A stretch of 64,000 bases of DNA from Petunia secreta. Its lineage: Eukaryota > Streptophyta > Magnoliopsida > Solanales > Solanaceae. Below are positions 23,763-35,516 of the stretch, in pieces; the first letter of the stretch is position 1; every line of letters begins with the position of its first letter. Both the position numbers and the translations under genes were made by a program. The stretch covers positions 21,285,501 through 21,349,500 of the forward strand of contig JARKIP010000023.1 in assembly GCA_029990175.1 (NCBI GenBank). The letters are read 5' to 3'. Under the pieces are notes generated by a model, which saw only the letters and a list, made by a program, of their open reading frames with translations, did no database searches and was not told the origin of the DNA.

Positions 23763-26700
23763 TTACGCTGAAAGAGTATCAATGAGTTCCCTTCCCTTGG
23801 TCTCTAGTGGGAAGAGCATAACACAGGTTGCTGATAAAACTAGAACTGCTTCAAAAATTATGATTGCAGCTATTTGAGAACCACTTAATAATTGCACTGC
23901 AATGATAGGAGAAGTCATGGCCCCTATTCTTCCAACAGAGCTTGCCACTCCAATTGCAGTTGATCTCACAGACGTTGGGTATATCTGCATAAAGGACATT
24001 AGATTGACAAACTGAATTCTCTAAACAGAGGTTCAATACAATCAATTTTAAGGGGCCAATTGCCCCTTATTGAACTGTGTGATCATCTCAATCAATTTTA
24101 AGGGGCCAGTTGTGATGTGGTACAATTTATTTATTTAATTACTTTCTCAACACGCTCCTCATGTAGGGCCTAATTCTTTTTCATGGGCCAACCACGTGAC
24201 AATTCTTTTTAATAGTATAATGGTGAGATTCGATCTCAGAATCTTTGCTTGTTCTGATACAATATTGAACTGTGTGATCATCTCATCTAAAAGCTTAACC
24301 TGTTAGATAATACACTTAATTTATTTAGTTACTTTCTCAACAGTCCTTAAGAGATCTTTCGATTTACTTCACAAGGTTACTCTGCACTAAAATTAGGGAA
24401 CTAACAATGATAGCACATTTATAGTAGAAGTCTCCTTCGGTTTGGTAAATTAGAAGTCTCTTTCACTCGGCCAAAGAGTTGTTGAACATATGTAATCTTA
24501 GCTAACAGCATGACGAGAGCAGAGGCCCCTATTCGCTGAAATATTTCAGCTCTTTTGCAACTAATACACATGCGCAAGCTGCACTTAGAGCCCGTTTGGG
24601 TGAGCTTAAAAGTGATTTATAAGCTTATAAGCTCATTAATATATGTTTGTTAACTTAAAAATTTTTGGGTTTATAAATCATAAGTGGATTAAAAGTCACT
24701 TTTTGAGAAGTTCGAATATAAGCCACTTAAAATAAGCTGCTTATTAGCCTAGCCAAACAGGCTCTTAAAGTATCCAAGAACATTGTTCTTAACTTCTTCA
24801 AACGAATGGAACATTGTTTAGAATCTTATAGTTACAGGTGAAAAAAGAGGCATAGGTCCTCTCAAGCCTCAAAAGAAGAAAAGGAGACAAAAAATTAATC
24901 AACTTAAATAAGGGCTGAATTGTAATATTTAAAACTTGTGGGTAGAAGAAAAATTTCTGAAATTTATAAAAACACCCCAAATTCAAAAAATTTCAAATAT
25001 TTTGTTTTCCCTCATTCCCACCCACTTTTACTCTCTCACCTATTTAAATCATTTCAAACTTTTATTTCTCCATTTTTCTTCTCTCTCCCTCTTTTTTCTT
25101 CTTCCTTCTCATTCTTTCTTCAAAATTTCTTTTCAAATTTCATTTTATCACCATCTTTGTTATTTTTCTTTCTTCTTCTTCGTCTCCATTTTCTTTTCTT
25201 CTTCGTATTCATTTCATCTTGTCTTCGTTTTTCTTTTTTTTTTTCTTCTTCTTCATCAACGTTTCATTCTTTTTCATGTTATTTTTTTAATTCTAATCGT
25301 TTCGCACATATTTTCGGATGAATAAACATATTTTTCACATGATTATACAATTTTTGAGATGTTTTTCACGGCTGAAAAAGACGTGTACACATCTCGTCAG
25401 ATGTGCACATATATTATATGTGTACACATGCAATAATATGTGTACACATTTTCACTAATGTGTACACATAATATTATATGTGTACACATATAATAAATAC
25501 ATGTACACATATATTATATGTGTATACAGCTGACTGATGTGTACATATCTTTTTATTATAGTGGTGGAGGGCGGTGGGGTGGTGGTGGATGGTGGTAGAA
25601 AGTGTTGGTTGATGGTGGAGGGTGGTAGAAGGTGGTGGTGGGAGGTGGAGGGTGATAGGAGGCGGTGGTGAGTAGTGGATGGTGGTATAAGGTGGCGGTG
25701 GGTGGTGGTGTAGTGGTGGATGGGCAGAGGGGGCGGGGTCCGAATAGGGGTGGGGGGCTGGGTTGGGGTGATGAGAAAGTGAGGGCTTTGTGCAAATAAA
25801 AAAAACTTGTGGACTTTTAAAATATTAGTCATTAATACTAATCTTAAAAATATCCCCTCACCCAATTCTTAAAGACTTTGTCCCTTTTTCTTATTTAAGC
25901 TAACTAGAAAGTCCCGTCACCCACAAAACGAGTCTAACATGGAAAATATGCTCAATAAAAGTGCAAAAATGAAAGGAACGATGTTCAAGTACGTGAGTGA
26001 AAGGGACAACTGTTATATTTGACCTGGAAGGAACGAGAATAAGTATTTTGTTTATAAATTGCATTATGGTAAGGGTCAGGGTTACCTCTCGACAATACAC
26101 ATATGCGATGTCAAAGTTTGCCAAGATGAACATCCGAGCCCCAGAGAGCAAAGTAACAGTTAAAGCTTCAGGCTGAGGCACAAGAAGTGGTAAAAGGAGG
26201 AGGAAGCCTAACACATACATTAGTGCCATAGTAAATTTTCGACCACCTTTCTCCACCATTATAGCAGATATAATAGTCCCAGGAATTTCTGAAAGTTGAA
26301 AATAATTGAATTAGTCCAAGTACGAAAATGACAGAACGACAAGTAAAATTGTTTTACCTGCAAAACTAGTAATGAGCACATCTCTATAGAGGCTCTGATC
26401 ATTGTTTATGTGCAAAGCAGTTGATGAGGGTTTCCTCTGCCCACTGCTAAACTGTGAGGTCAGCAATATAATGCCATAATATGAGAAGGCATTGCAAATA
26501 AAAAGCACCCAAGTGAGGATGGTATTTCTTAGTAACGAAGGCGATAGAAGCATTAGCAGTGATGGCAAGCCCGACTTAAAGCTTGTAATTTTGTTTTTCC
26601 CAGGGGAAAGCAATTCTTCATTCAGCTCAGTCACTTGATCAGAAACTAGCAGTCCAGGGGGAAGTTCGGTCTTATTGATCACAGCAATTTTCCTTAGAAT

Positions 26701-29308
26701 ATCACATGCGTCACTTGTTCTACCTTTGGCGCATAGATATCTAGGAGATTCCACAGTGTAAGTGAATAAGAAAATTGTCGCAAATGATGGAATAGATGAT
26801 AAAGCCAGTAACCACCTCCAACCTAATCTTGGCATAATCACCTGCAACACAAACCAAGAGAATGCCACAAGTTTTTCAGGTGTTGCATTGCATGCTTGAC
26901 CTCCATGAAATGCTTGCTTTACTTGGGATTTTTGGGTGAGAAGGACCCCTAAATCTTTTATTAGTTATAAGGGACTCAAGTCTTGAAAAATAGGTGAGAG
27001 GGACACTTTTAAAATTAGTACTAATGACTAACATTTTAAAAGCTCCCCAAGTTTTTCTATTTACACAAAGCCCCCACCTCTCATCACCCACCCCATCAAC
27101 CCCTTAGCCCCCATCTGGCCCCCTACCCCTCCTCTACCCCGCCCATCCACCATTCCACCACGACCCTCCACCACTCACCGCCACCTTCTAGCACCCTCCA
27201 CTCCCACCACCACCTTCTACCACTCTCCACCACCACCCTACACCACTCTAATAAAAAAGATATGTACACATCAGTCGAGATGTGTACACATATTACTATA
27301 TTACTATATGTGTACACATCTCGACTGATGTGTACACATGCAGATATGATATATATGTACACATATTATAATATGTGTACACATATAATAATATGTACAC
27401 ATATATATGATAAAAGTGTTACACATCTCGTCATATGTGTATGTGTACACATATTATTATATGTGTACACATCTGACGAGATGTGTACACACTTTTTTCA
27501 GCCGTGAAAACATCTTCAAATATGTATAAACATATAGAAAATATGTTTATACATCTGAAAAGATGCATAAAATGACTAGAATTAAAAAAATTAAAAGGGA
27601 TAAAACGGGGATGAAGAAGAAACAAAATGGATACGAAAAAATAATAATATAGATAGTGATAAAATGAAATTTGAAAAGAAATTTAGAAGAAAGAATGAAA
27701 AGGAAGAAGAGAAAAGAGGAAGAAAGAGAGAAGAGAGAGAGATAAAATTTGAAATGATAGAATAAGGAAAAAGAGTGTAAAAGTGGGTGGGAAGGGGGAA
27801 ATTCAAAATCTGAATTTTTTTGAAAAGTGGGTGTTTTCGTAAATATAAAAACTTTTAATTATACCCACAAGTTTTTAAACAATTCACTTCAACCCTCACT
27901 TAAGCTAATGACCCTTTGACTTGGTCTTGTCCCCTATCCTTCTATTAAGGCTTGGGAGGTCTTTTCCCCTCTTTTCTCTCGCTTTACTTAGTTCATTTTT
28001 CTCCACAAAAAATACTGGTATTACTGAATCAGCAGAAAAATAGAAAGTACTACACATTTTGTGAAAGAATTATATTCAGTAACTATATGAATTAACCAAC
28101 CACCATAGAAAATGGGTCTCAAATATCTCTTAGTTTTAATTAGATAAATTTGGCAGAATTTGTTTTGGTCTGGAAGCATAGAAACAAGAAAGTTTAGCAT
28201 TTTGGCTGCAGGAAGAAGAGTTCCTCCAACAGCTAATTAATGTACTTTTAGACGTGGAAATAGAAGATTAGCACAAGATGCAGAGTTGCAGACAGTAATA
28301 GCTGGAGGCATGATGTTAACGGAGATCAACATAGTAAGAAGAGGTTAAGGAAAATCAACTGACTCATCATAATCATTTGTATATAGGTAAGCTAATTTGT
28401 TATGAGATGTATCAGGATGCTGATAATCCAAGCATCGCATATGAAAACCTAATTAATAACAAGAGTTAGCACTATCTATTATAAGGAGCAGGTGTGTGTA
28501 GATAATAAAGGGGAACTTTGGTTGCTCAACCGGCCAGTGGCCGCACAAGCTAAAGGAAATCACAAGCAAAGGATGTACCATAGCCAATAAAGCCTCGAGT
28601 ATTGTTCCAATTGTCCAAAACCCGCAATATATAATCATCCACATGCCCCTGTTTTGTAAAGGCATAAGTTCAAGAAACCAGGATCCATATACATAACCAC
28701 CACCTACTCCAAATCCGACCATCATACGTAGAACGAGCAATGATGTGTAATTTGGAGTGAAAGTACTGAGTGCTGCAGGAATAGCAATCACTAGTGCCAC
28801 ACTCAGAAGACCGTTCCTGGTAACAGAAAATTAAGGTACATATTTATTTCAAAGTGAAGTCAGGTGCGACAAACCAAAGACACGCGACTTTGTGTACATC
28901 CGTTGTTGATTAATACCCTTAAATTATCAATAAACTAAATGCACAAACTCCTTCTTGATTGAAAAGAAACACAATTTCTCATGATACATAGATTATGTGC
29001 AAGTGGGAAAAATTGAAATAGGCTTACCTTCTTCCGTAGCTATCTGCGATGAAGCCCCAAAAATAAGAGCCAAAGAGCATGCCAGCAAAAACGACAGTTG
29101 ATATAAGGCTTTCTTGAGTAGAAGAAAGTTCCCACTGGGACCTCAGCACTGGTCCTATAAATGACAGAATCATAATTTCGAATGCTTCTGCCATGGAGCT
29201 AAGACCCGCATAGCACAACACCATATACTGGAATTTTCCAAATCCAAGTGCTGTGAGTGCTTCATCCAGTGTATACACGAGACCATCCTCCTCCTCTCGA
29301 TGTGCCAT
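23763..29308 (-). CDS. OCT7: OCT7/NiaP-like MFS transporter (copy 4, intact)
   Basis: Five exons: 29308-29028, 28816-28579, 26841-26358, 26288-26086 and 23984-23763, all with GT..AG introns in matching phase, giving 475 residues. It starts MAHREEEDGLVYTLDEAL and has GFIADSYGRR (about 85-94), ESPRYL (204-209) and PLETKGR (461-467). The expected role is the same as for copies 2 and 3: membrane uptake of nicotinate or a related organic cation, inferred from family. Two oddities: the conserved proline of the GGGPVYGSW motif is tyrosine (residue 135), and introns 2 and 4 have been enlarged by two repeats in opposite orientation, so exons 3-4 sit between about 1 kb of complementary sequence. It is divergent from broken copy 5, with a Helitron between them. 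Confidence 0.9.
24090..24350. repeat. Dispersed repeat with tRNA-like B-box-type sequence
   Basis: A block with the run GAGATTCGATCTCAG at about 24226, which resembles a Pol III B-box, flanked by partly repeated sequence (ATTGAACTGTGTGATCATCTC occurs twice, at about 24072 and 24265; TTACTTTCTCAACA also occurs twice). It could be a SINE or a small LTR relic; the ends are not clear. It lies in intron 4 of copy 4. Confidence 0.4.
24588..24764. mobile_element. Tourist-like MITE in intron 4 of copy 4
   Basis: 177 bp with inverted ends GAGCCCGTTTGG and CCAAACAGGCTC and a TTA duplication on each side, which fits PIF/Harbinger-type Tourist elements. The same intron in copy 2 (around 13655-13680) has no such insert, so the empty site is visible within the window. 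Confidence 0.85.
24838..25897. mobile_element. Mutator-like non-autonomous repeat A (intron 4 of copy 4)
   Basis: About 1.06 kb, with an AT-rich, pyrimidine-rich left part, an array of TGTACACAT-type words (about 25380-25540), then a GGTGGTGG-rich block (about 25560-25760). It is the reverse complement of repeat B (26925-27980) over its whole length, with many base and repeat-count differences. The ends are approximate because the target duplication is not clear for this copy. Open frames inside are a by-product of simple sequence. The ends are inferred by comparison with intron 4 of copy 2, which lacks the insert. Confidence 0.7.
26925..27980. mobile_element. Mutator-like non-autonomous repeat B (intron 2 of copy 4)
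   Basis: 1056 bp flanked by a perfect 9-bp duplication, GCTTTACTT (26916-26924 and 27981-27989), a length typical of Mutator-like elements. The terminal sequences are only loosely inverted. The interior has a CCACCACC-rich block, a TGTACACAT array (27262-27490) and a purine-rich part, in the opposite order to repeat A. Copy 2 lacks it at the matching place in intron 2. Confidence 0.82.
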
Positions 29309-31239
29309 CTCCGTTCAGTACTGATACTTGAAAAGCAATATAACTGAATTACTCCTTCTCTTATTAGCAAAACGTGTGAATTTCCATTATATATTACATA
29401 CATCATATTACTATATAAGTGTGTCCTTTGAAAAGCAAAAGTCATATTACTTAAATACCCTTTTCAATAATCTTAATGACCTAAATATCCTAAATACACA
29501 AATTGGAAAAAAAAAAAAATATGTCACCTGCACTTTTATTTGGCACTCATAATCTAAACGTTGTCTTTTACCCTTCACAAACCTACGCAGCTGCTTCACA
29601 GAACAACTGAGAGGAACCGATGTTCTGCTTCAAACATCTATCCCTACTCATGGATATGAAACGATGTGATCCTTCAACAAGGATCATATGAATTATTTAT
29701 ATCTCCTAGAACAAACTCATGCACCACACATCAGTTCTTAACATCTTTTGATCAAATCCAGCAGGCCGCACCATTGTTTGCAGGGATTGCTTTCATGTAC
29801 GCCTTCTTTTTTTCTTTTTTTTGTATTTCTTTAATTTGCACTTCTAATTGCTACGCTACTTCTTCTTCTGTCACAATATCTCTCTGCTGCATCTAATATT
29901 TATGTCCTTAAAAAAGTTAAAAGAACAGTTCAATTAGAACATCAGGGGTCAGGGTAAAAGGTCGTTCATTTCCTTTCTTCTCTTTGAATAAATTAGTAGT
30001 TATTTCAGATATAGCAATGCCTTTTCAAGTCTGCCTTTAGACAATGGAGTGACTATTCGATGCTTATCACATTCGTGTTGAATAAACAATATTTGCACTG
30101 TTGTATTTTCTTCCAATTAGTTGAAACAGTAATTTGTATGTCAATATTAATTAGTTCTCTTTATGATTAGTTTATTCAATGATTCTGAAATTTTTTAACA
30201 TGTTGGACGCACATTAATATTTTAATGGCTTATGTGCTTGCTTATGCCTCAACACCCTCTTTCAGAAAACACAACCTACTTTAGAAGTATTTTAGTGACT
30301 TCAAAAAGAAAAATGTGCAAGTTGTTTGAATGTCCATAGAAAACAAAGTACTTATATGAACGACTCCCTTCTTTGGATAAATCCTTAACCTGACTATTTT
30401 TTATTAAGGCCGCTTTAGTTTAATCTAACTTTTTCCCGTATAATCCAAGTATGAGTAAACATTAAATCTGGTGATTAAGGTAAACTTTTGTATTGAGTTT
30501 GCTTTGTAGGTTGCAGATTATGTGTTTGTTCTTGCCTTTGTAGAGTCTAAATATATTCAAAGAAGTTAGTTTTGTAGAAACACAAATCTACATGCTTTTA
30601 AAATGGTACTTATCAAACAAGACACACAAGCCACAAAGCAGCAGATGAACGGAGGATATATTAGCACCAACATTATATTCTATTGTTATGCTGTTGTTTT
30701 ATTCTTCTGTTATTTTTGGAAAAATTGTTGTAAAGGTGGGAATCATTTGACTTATAAACCAACAATTATGTTAGTCTCCATTCTACTACTTTTAGTTTGT
30801 TGTATTGATGTAGTAACATTATATGCCTTTTTTTTTTCTCGCAAATTTGAGCTATTTTATTTATGCAAATTTGGGTAATGTATTTTTGCTACGCTTGGAT
30901 CATTTCAAAGAAGGTGGGGGAACAAAGCAACGCTATAGTCTTTCATCATTTTGCTAAATATATTAATTCGTACTATCTCTTTTATAAGTGTCATTTTAAG
31001 TGTTTCCACGTTTTATAAATTTATTTGGCTAATATGTTTTTATGTTTTCCTTTATTTAAGTCCCATTCAATTTAATGGGTAAAGAAAAGAGAGTTCTTTG
31101 TTGTGATAAGGTCTGTGAAGAATGAACCATGGTCGACCAACAAAGGTATCGGTCTTTTTATGCAATTCAACCGTATCCATCGATGAGATTTTGTATTTTA
31201 CAACCTATCAATGTATGAATATAATTTTTAATACTTCTA

Positions 31240-31506
31240 GGTATATATGAGGAAGCTGCGTATTTTGGACATGACATGTTCATTGAAATAGAGAAAACAA
31301 GGCTTGAATATTTCAGAAAACATCAATCAACCTTGAGAAGAGAACTATTCCAAGGCACAATTGATATAGTTAAGACTGAAAGAAATAGAGAAGATAAAAT
31401 TGATAACAGAGTTCTACTTCCGCCTTCATCTATTGGAGAATTCATGTTTCAAAAAGGAGATATATCAAATTTAATTCACAACGTGGCTAGAAAAATGAAG
31501 CTATAG
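31240..31506 (+). pseudogene. Fragment of Helitron Rep/helicase-like N-terminal domain
   Basis: About 85 residues including EIEKTRLEYFRKHQSTLR, ELFQGTIDIV and RVLLPPSSIGEF, which follow the order seen in the Helitron helicase-like N-terminal domain (a helix with RxxxxRxHQ, then RxxLPxSxxGG). The frame then drifts (FMFQKGDISNLI) and stops at TAG 31504-31506. No rolling-circle HUH nuclease or helicase motifs remain. Matches are by memory of the family, so the call is moderate. Confidence 0.55.
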
Positions 31507-32171
31507 TAGATTGGAGAGTTTGTCTTTGACTTTATTTATAAGACATCCTAAGTATATGCAAGAATAGTAGCTTTTGGTGTATTTACATTTACAATTTATA
31601 ACTAAATCAAATATGTTTTGGATATGTATGCATTACTATTTGTATTTATTCTTAAGAAAAAATACTGAATAGTCGATTCCCAATATTAAGAAAATAGTTT
31701 CTTTTTCTTTTTCATACATGATCTACTCTTCTGAATAACAATAAGAGTACTACATGAAATTGCTCCTACCATAGATTTAAAATAATCTAACACTAAGAAT
31801 AATCAAAATCTGTAAGAAATTAAATTGCATGCACGCCATGGCGCACAAGTAGGTATTGGGATCGAATTCCTGCAAAGTACTTACATCAACAATTTCCTTT
31901 AAGAGGCTGTGTTGCTCCATTGTCTCCTTGATTCATTAGCAATGAGTATGTAAAACATACGACTATCGGAGTCTAAAAAGCATGCACTATATAAAAATTC
32001 TTCTTGAGGTTTGAAAAGAAGAAAGCTAAAGAAATGTTTTTACTAAGGATAGAAGAGAGTTGCCTTGAATTTTTTTGGTTGATAGGATAATAATTAACAG
32101 AAGCAAAGGCGCGTATTCATATACAAACTATGTGGATATTTTTCTTCTTCTTTTAGACAGGGAATACATAA

Positions 32172-32209
32172 CTCGGCACACACGTGCAACACACGTGCCG
32201 AGAGACTAG
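32172..32209 (+). other. Helitron 3' terminus: hairpin plus CTAG
   Basis: CTCGGCAC (32172-32179) pairs with GTGCCGAG (32195-32202); CTAG at 32206-32209 is followed by T. This is the termination signature of rolling-circle Helitrons. Confidence 0.85.
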
Positions 32210-33111
32210 TAAAAGATAAAAGTTGCTGCAATCATATTGTCTACTGCTATAAAATAAGCTGAAAGATTCATGTTGCATAATTGCACTAACGATAGACAAG
32301 ATATTTTAGTGATGATGAAAGCACATTTGCACCTACAGTCTCATGTGGCACTAAACTCATATAGCTCCAAAATTAGCGTCTCTTCTGCATTTTTTAATCG
32401 TAGTCTAGAGGCATGTGAGGTATCACGAATTAAATTCTATATCTAAGATGGGCAAGTACCACCTCACAATTATTGAAGATTTTATTACTTAAGAGTTATT
32501 GTCCCTTTTTAAGTCGATACAATTATTAGAATCAGTTGCGATGCCCGTAACAGTTTTTCTGAAATCTAGGAATCACGAGTTGTTCAAGATTAATGGCAGG
32601 TGCATGTTCCTTTTCAGCCATTGAAATATCTGGTTTAGAAAAGCAAACAAAATGTCGGCTTATTTTATACTCCGTAGAGAGACCAAATGATTGAGCAAAT
32701 AACTTTGCAAGGAGTACACAATGGAAGGCCACATTTCATACTTTTCTTCCAGTTAGGAGTGGCATGTCCGACTTTTATTCTTTTATTTATTTATTTATTT
32801 ATTTATTTATTGTTATTGGGTAGTTGTAGTGAGGAATGATTTTTTATAAAGCATACTATATGTTCTTTCTTCAACCACTAAATTTTGGAAGTATATATAC
32901 CAGGATAAAATATATAGTGGTGGCTTTCTTCACTCATTAAAAATATGTGGGTATTAGCATATATTTTTAATTGATAAAGTACGTCATATGATTGTTGCAA
33001 CTTGCAACTTTAACTTTCATGCAAGGAATATAATACAAATATTCATAAAATTGGCTAATTTAAGAAGAGATTTTTAGGTCCCTGTTTGCTTCAAGTCACT
33101 ATCAAGTATCC
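32210..33111 (+). promoter_or_regulatory. 5' flank of broken copy 5
   Basis: Continues the shared promoter sequence: 32212-32440 matches 15955-16215, and about 33060-33090 (TTTTTAGGTCCCTGTTTGCTT) matches the leader just upstream of copy 3 (17268-17290). An ATTT tetranucleotide run lies at about 32785-32810. Its gene is destroyed, so the promoter may be unused or may drive a short non-coding RNA. Confidence 0.6.
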
Positions 33112-33853
33112 ATGGCAGAGGAGCATGATGGGCTAGTGTATACACTGGTTGAAGCACTCACAGTAGTTGGATTTGGTAATTTTCAATATCTGGTGTTGGG
33201 TTACGCGGGGTTTGGCTCTATGGCGGTATCATTTATGTTGGAAAATTGATTATGGCACCCATGTGGGTCAATCGGTATTCAAGTCTAAATATATATAGTT
33301 AATTGTTATATATATTAATATAAAATAAAGAAAAGACATGCCTATTGGAAAAAGCATTTGAAGAGGTGTCTTACTCCAAGTATAAAAGGGAAGTCCAGGG
33401 TGCATATCTTTTTTCCTGTGAGTAAACATAAGAAACAACCTTCTCCTCTTCTTTCCAACACCTAAATTAAGAACTCTTTTCTTCGATCATAGTGAAGAAT
33501 TTTGTGGAGATTCCTGATGAAGATAAGTAATATTCTATAATTGGAACATTACGACTTAAATTGTGGAATATTCTTTACAATTCGTGTTTTTACATGTGAT
33601 TGTATTGTCGACTAGTGAAACCAGGACCGTCTCAACAAAATTGGGGGCCTAAAGCTAAATTCACAGAGAGACCCTATTTTATTTTATTTTTTTAAAAAAA
33701 GAAACACCGCCGTATATATTTTTATTTAAAGTATACTTTTCTATTTTTTTGATGCGAAGTCATTGATTGCTGTTTTATAGTTGATTTTTTCAAATAATTC
33801 ATTTTCAATTGATGATATAGCTATTACATTTCATCTCTCTTGACAAATGTTGA

Positions 33854-35516
33854 TGACAAGTCCAAAGTGTATAGGGTATTCCTGCTCGTGCTTGTCAAAT
33901 TATAGTATAGTTTAAGATATCGTCCCACAGAGATTGGATATTCTATGCTACAGACTTGGAATATATTGTTTACTATTTGAGAGAATCAAGCTGATGAAAG
34001 TTGAGATTTTTAAGTTTAATTTACTTTAACTAAACAAGACAATTTTCGAAAGATATCAAATTTTAAAAGAGCTGGGAATCATTGAATTCACTTGATAATA
34101 TTTATAATAAAATCTCAATTTTGTAACACGTATTTCTCTAAAGAATAATTGCTTATTGCTAATTCAATTATGTTTTGCTCACTAAGAAATAATCAATTAA
34201 TAAAACACTCCGTGAGGTTATGTAAAATCAATTGAGTTAAAACTAGTGACGATTAAACCGAAATAATTTTCTTGCTTGAATTGTGCTAAAAAGTAGTAAA
34301 AACTTCGTGAGAATATTTTCACCAAAAATCAATAATCTTTCTTACAACAATTCCTCCGTGAGAATTAAAATTGAGGTAATCAAGATTACGGGTTTGGAAT
34401 GATAAATTACTAAAAATTACTTTCACACTATTATTTTATTCATCGGTTATTTATATATTAATTTTGCTCCGTGAGAATTACAAAATTAATATATCAATAA
34501 CTTAGACATAAAATACATAGATGTGATAATACTTGTTAAGTAAAAAATATCATTCTAGCACAATATGAAATCAAATTGAAAGTTTCAAGCCAAGTATGCT
34601 TTAAAATTGAGATAATATTATAAGTATATCAAGCTTCATCAACTATCCCAACAAAAGAGATTACTCCATTATGGAGTAAACAAAAACTAAAAGGGAATTT
34701 AAAAAGACTAAAAATATTTTTACTACAAAGAGAAGAAGAGAGAGACCAAGAATAATTCTTGTCTTGCTAGAGAGAAAAGAAGAAAATAGTTACAAATGGA
34801 TAAAAAAGGCTTGTCCTTCTACACAAGAGAGAGTTGCTATTTATAGCCAAAGATGACTCCTCACTTATGGCAAAGTGAGATATAAATTGCCCAAATAATA
34901 TCTCTTTCTCTTCAAATTTCATGTGCTAGCTCTCACTTAGGCAAATGTAGATGGCAATGTAGTTTTCTACCTTCACATCCCATGTGCTAGCATTCTTCAA
35001 TTTACTTTGGCAAAAGTGGAGAACAAAGTAGCTTTTTCTTCATTCTTATCCATGTGCTAGCATTCTTCAATTTACTTTGGCAAAAGTGGAAAACAAAGTA
35101 GCTTTTTCTTTCTTCAAATCTCATGTACATTCCCAATTTAGTTGCTACTTTGACAAATGTGACTTTTTCTTCATTCTTATCCATGTGCTAGCATTCTTCA
35201 ATTTACTTTGGCAAAAGTGGAAGACCAAAGTCTTCTATTTCACACATGCTAATTCCACATTTGATATTTTGGAGTTTGTTTGCCCAAAGTGACTTTACTT
35301 CTTTCCTTGCTAGAAATCCCCCAAACAAAATTACTTTGGCAAAAGTGGCTTCTCTTTTCAAGCTTCTTTATTTTTATTTTTTTTTCTTTTCCAAGTATTT
35401 CTTTTTCCTTTAAAGAATTATTAGAAAATATGCGAGGATATGATATAAATATTCATGTATTATTTTAAAATATTTATTTTTCATATTAAAAATACATGAA
35501 TAATTTATATCCATCA
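33854..35516 (-). repeat. 3' LTR of the Athila-type element
   Basis: 1663 bp. It includes several near-copies of TTTACTTTGGCAAAAGTGG (about 35000-35350) forming a loose tandem array. Confidence 0.92.

Larger units (their letters stand above)
29403..32209 (+). mobile_element. Helitron, 2.8 kb, in the divergent promoter of copies 4 and 5
   Basis: It begins TC after a host A (29402) and ends CTAG before a host T (32210), as Helitrons do. An 8-bp stem hairpin (32172-32179 with 32195-32202) lies a few bases before CTAG. Removing 29403-32209 joins sequence that lines up with the uninterrupted promoter at about 15945-15975, so an empty site is visible. The interior is mostly non-coding, with one fragment of a Helitron replication protein. 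The 5' end is set by comparison and is slightly less sure than the 3' end. Confidence 0.8.

Noticed and set aside
24936..25325. Two overlapping frames of about 128 codons rich in Phe, Ser and Leu
   Set aside because: They arise from a pyrimidine-rich tract in the Mutator-like repeat A; composition, not coding, keeps them open.
25380..25540. Regular TGTACACAT words considered as a CRISPR-like array
   Set aside because: There are no unique spacers of constant length, the DNA is plant nuclear, and the array is shared with an inverted repeat copy in another intron.
29666..29896. 76-codon frame in the left part of the Helitron, considered as a captured gene fragment
   Set aside because: The N-terminal half reads like real protein but I cannot name a family or find splice-consistent continuation, so a capture claim is not supported.
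35000..35350. Repeated TTTACTTTGGCAAAAGTGG words considered as a separate satellite
   Set aside because: They are part of the Athila LTR and occur identically in its partner at 54560-54910.
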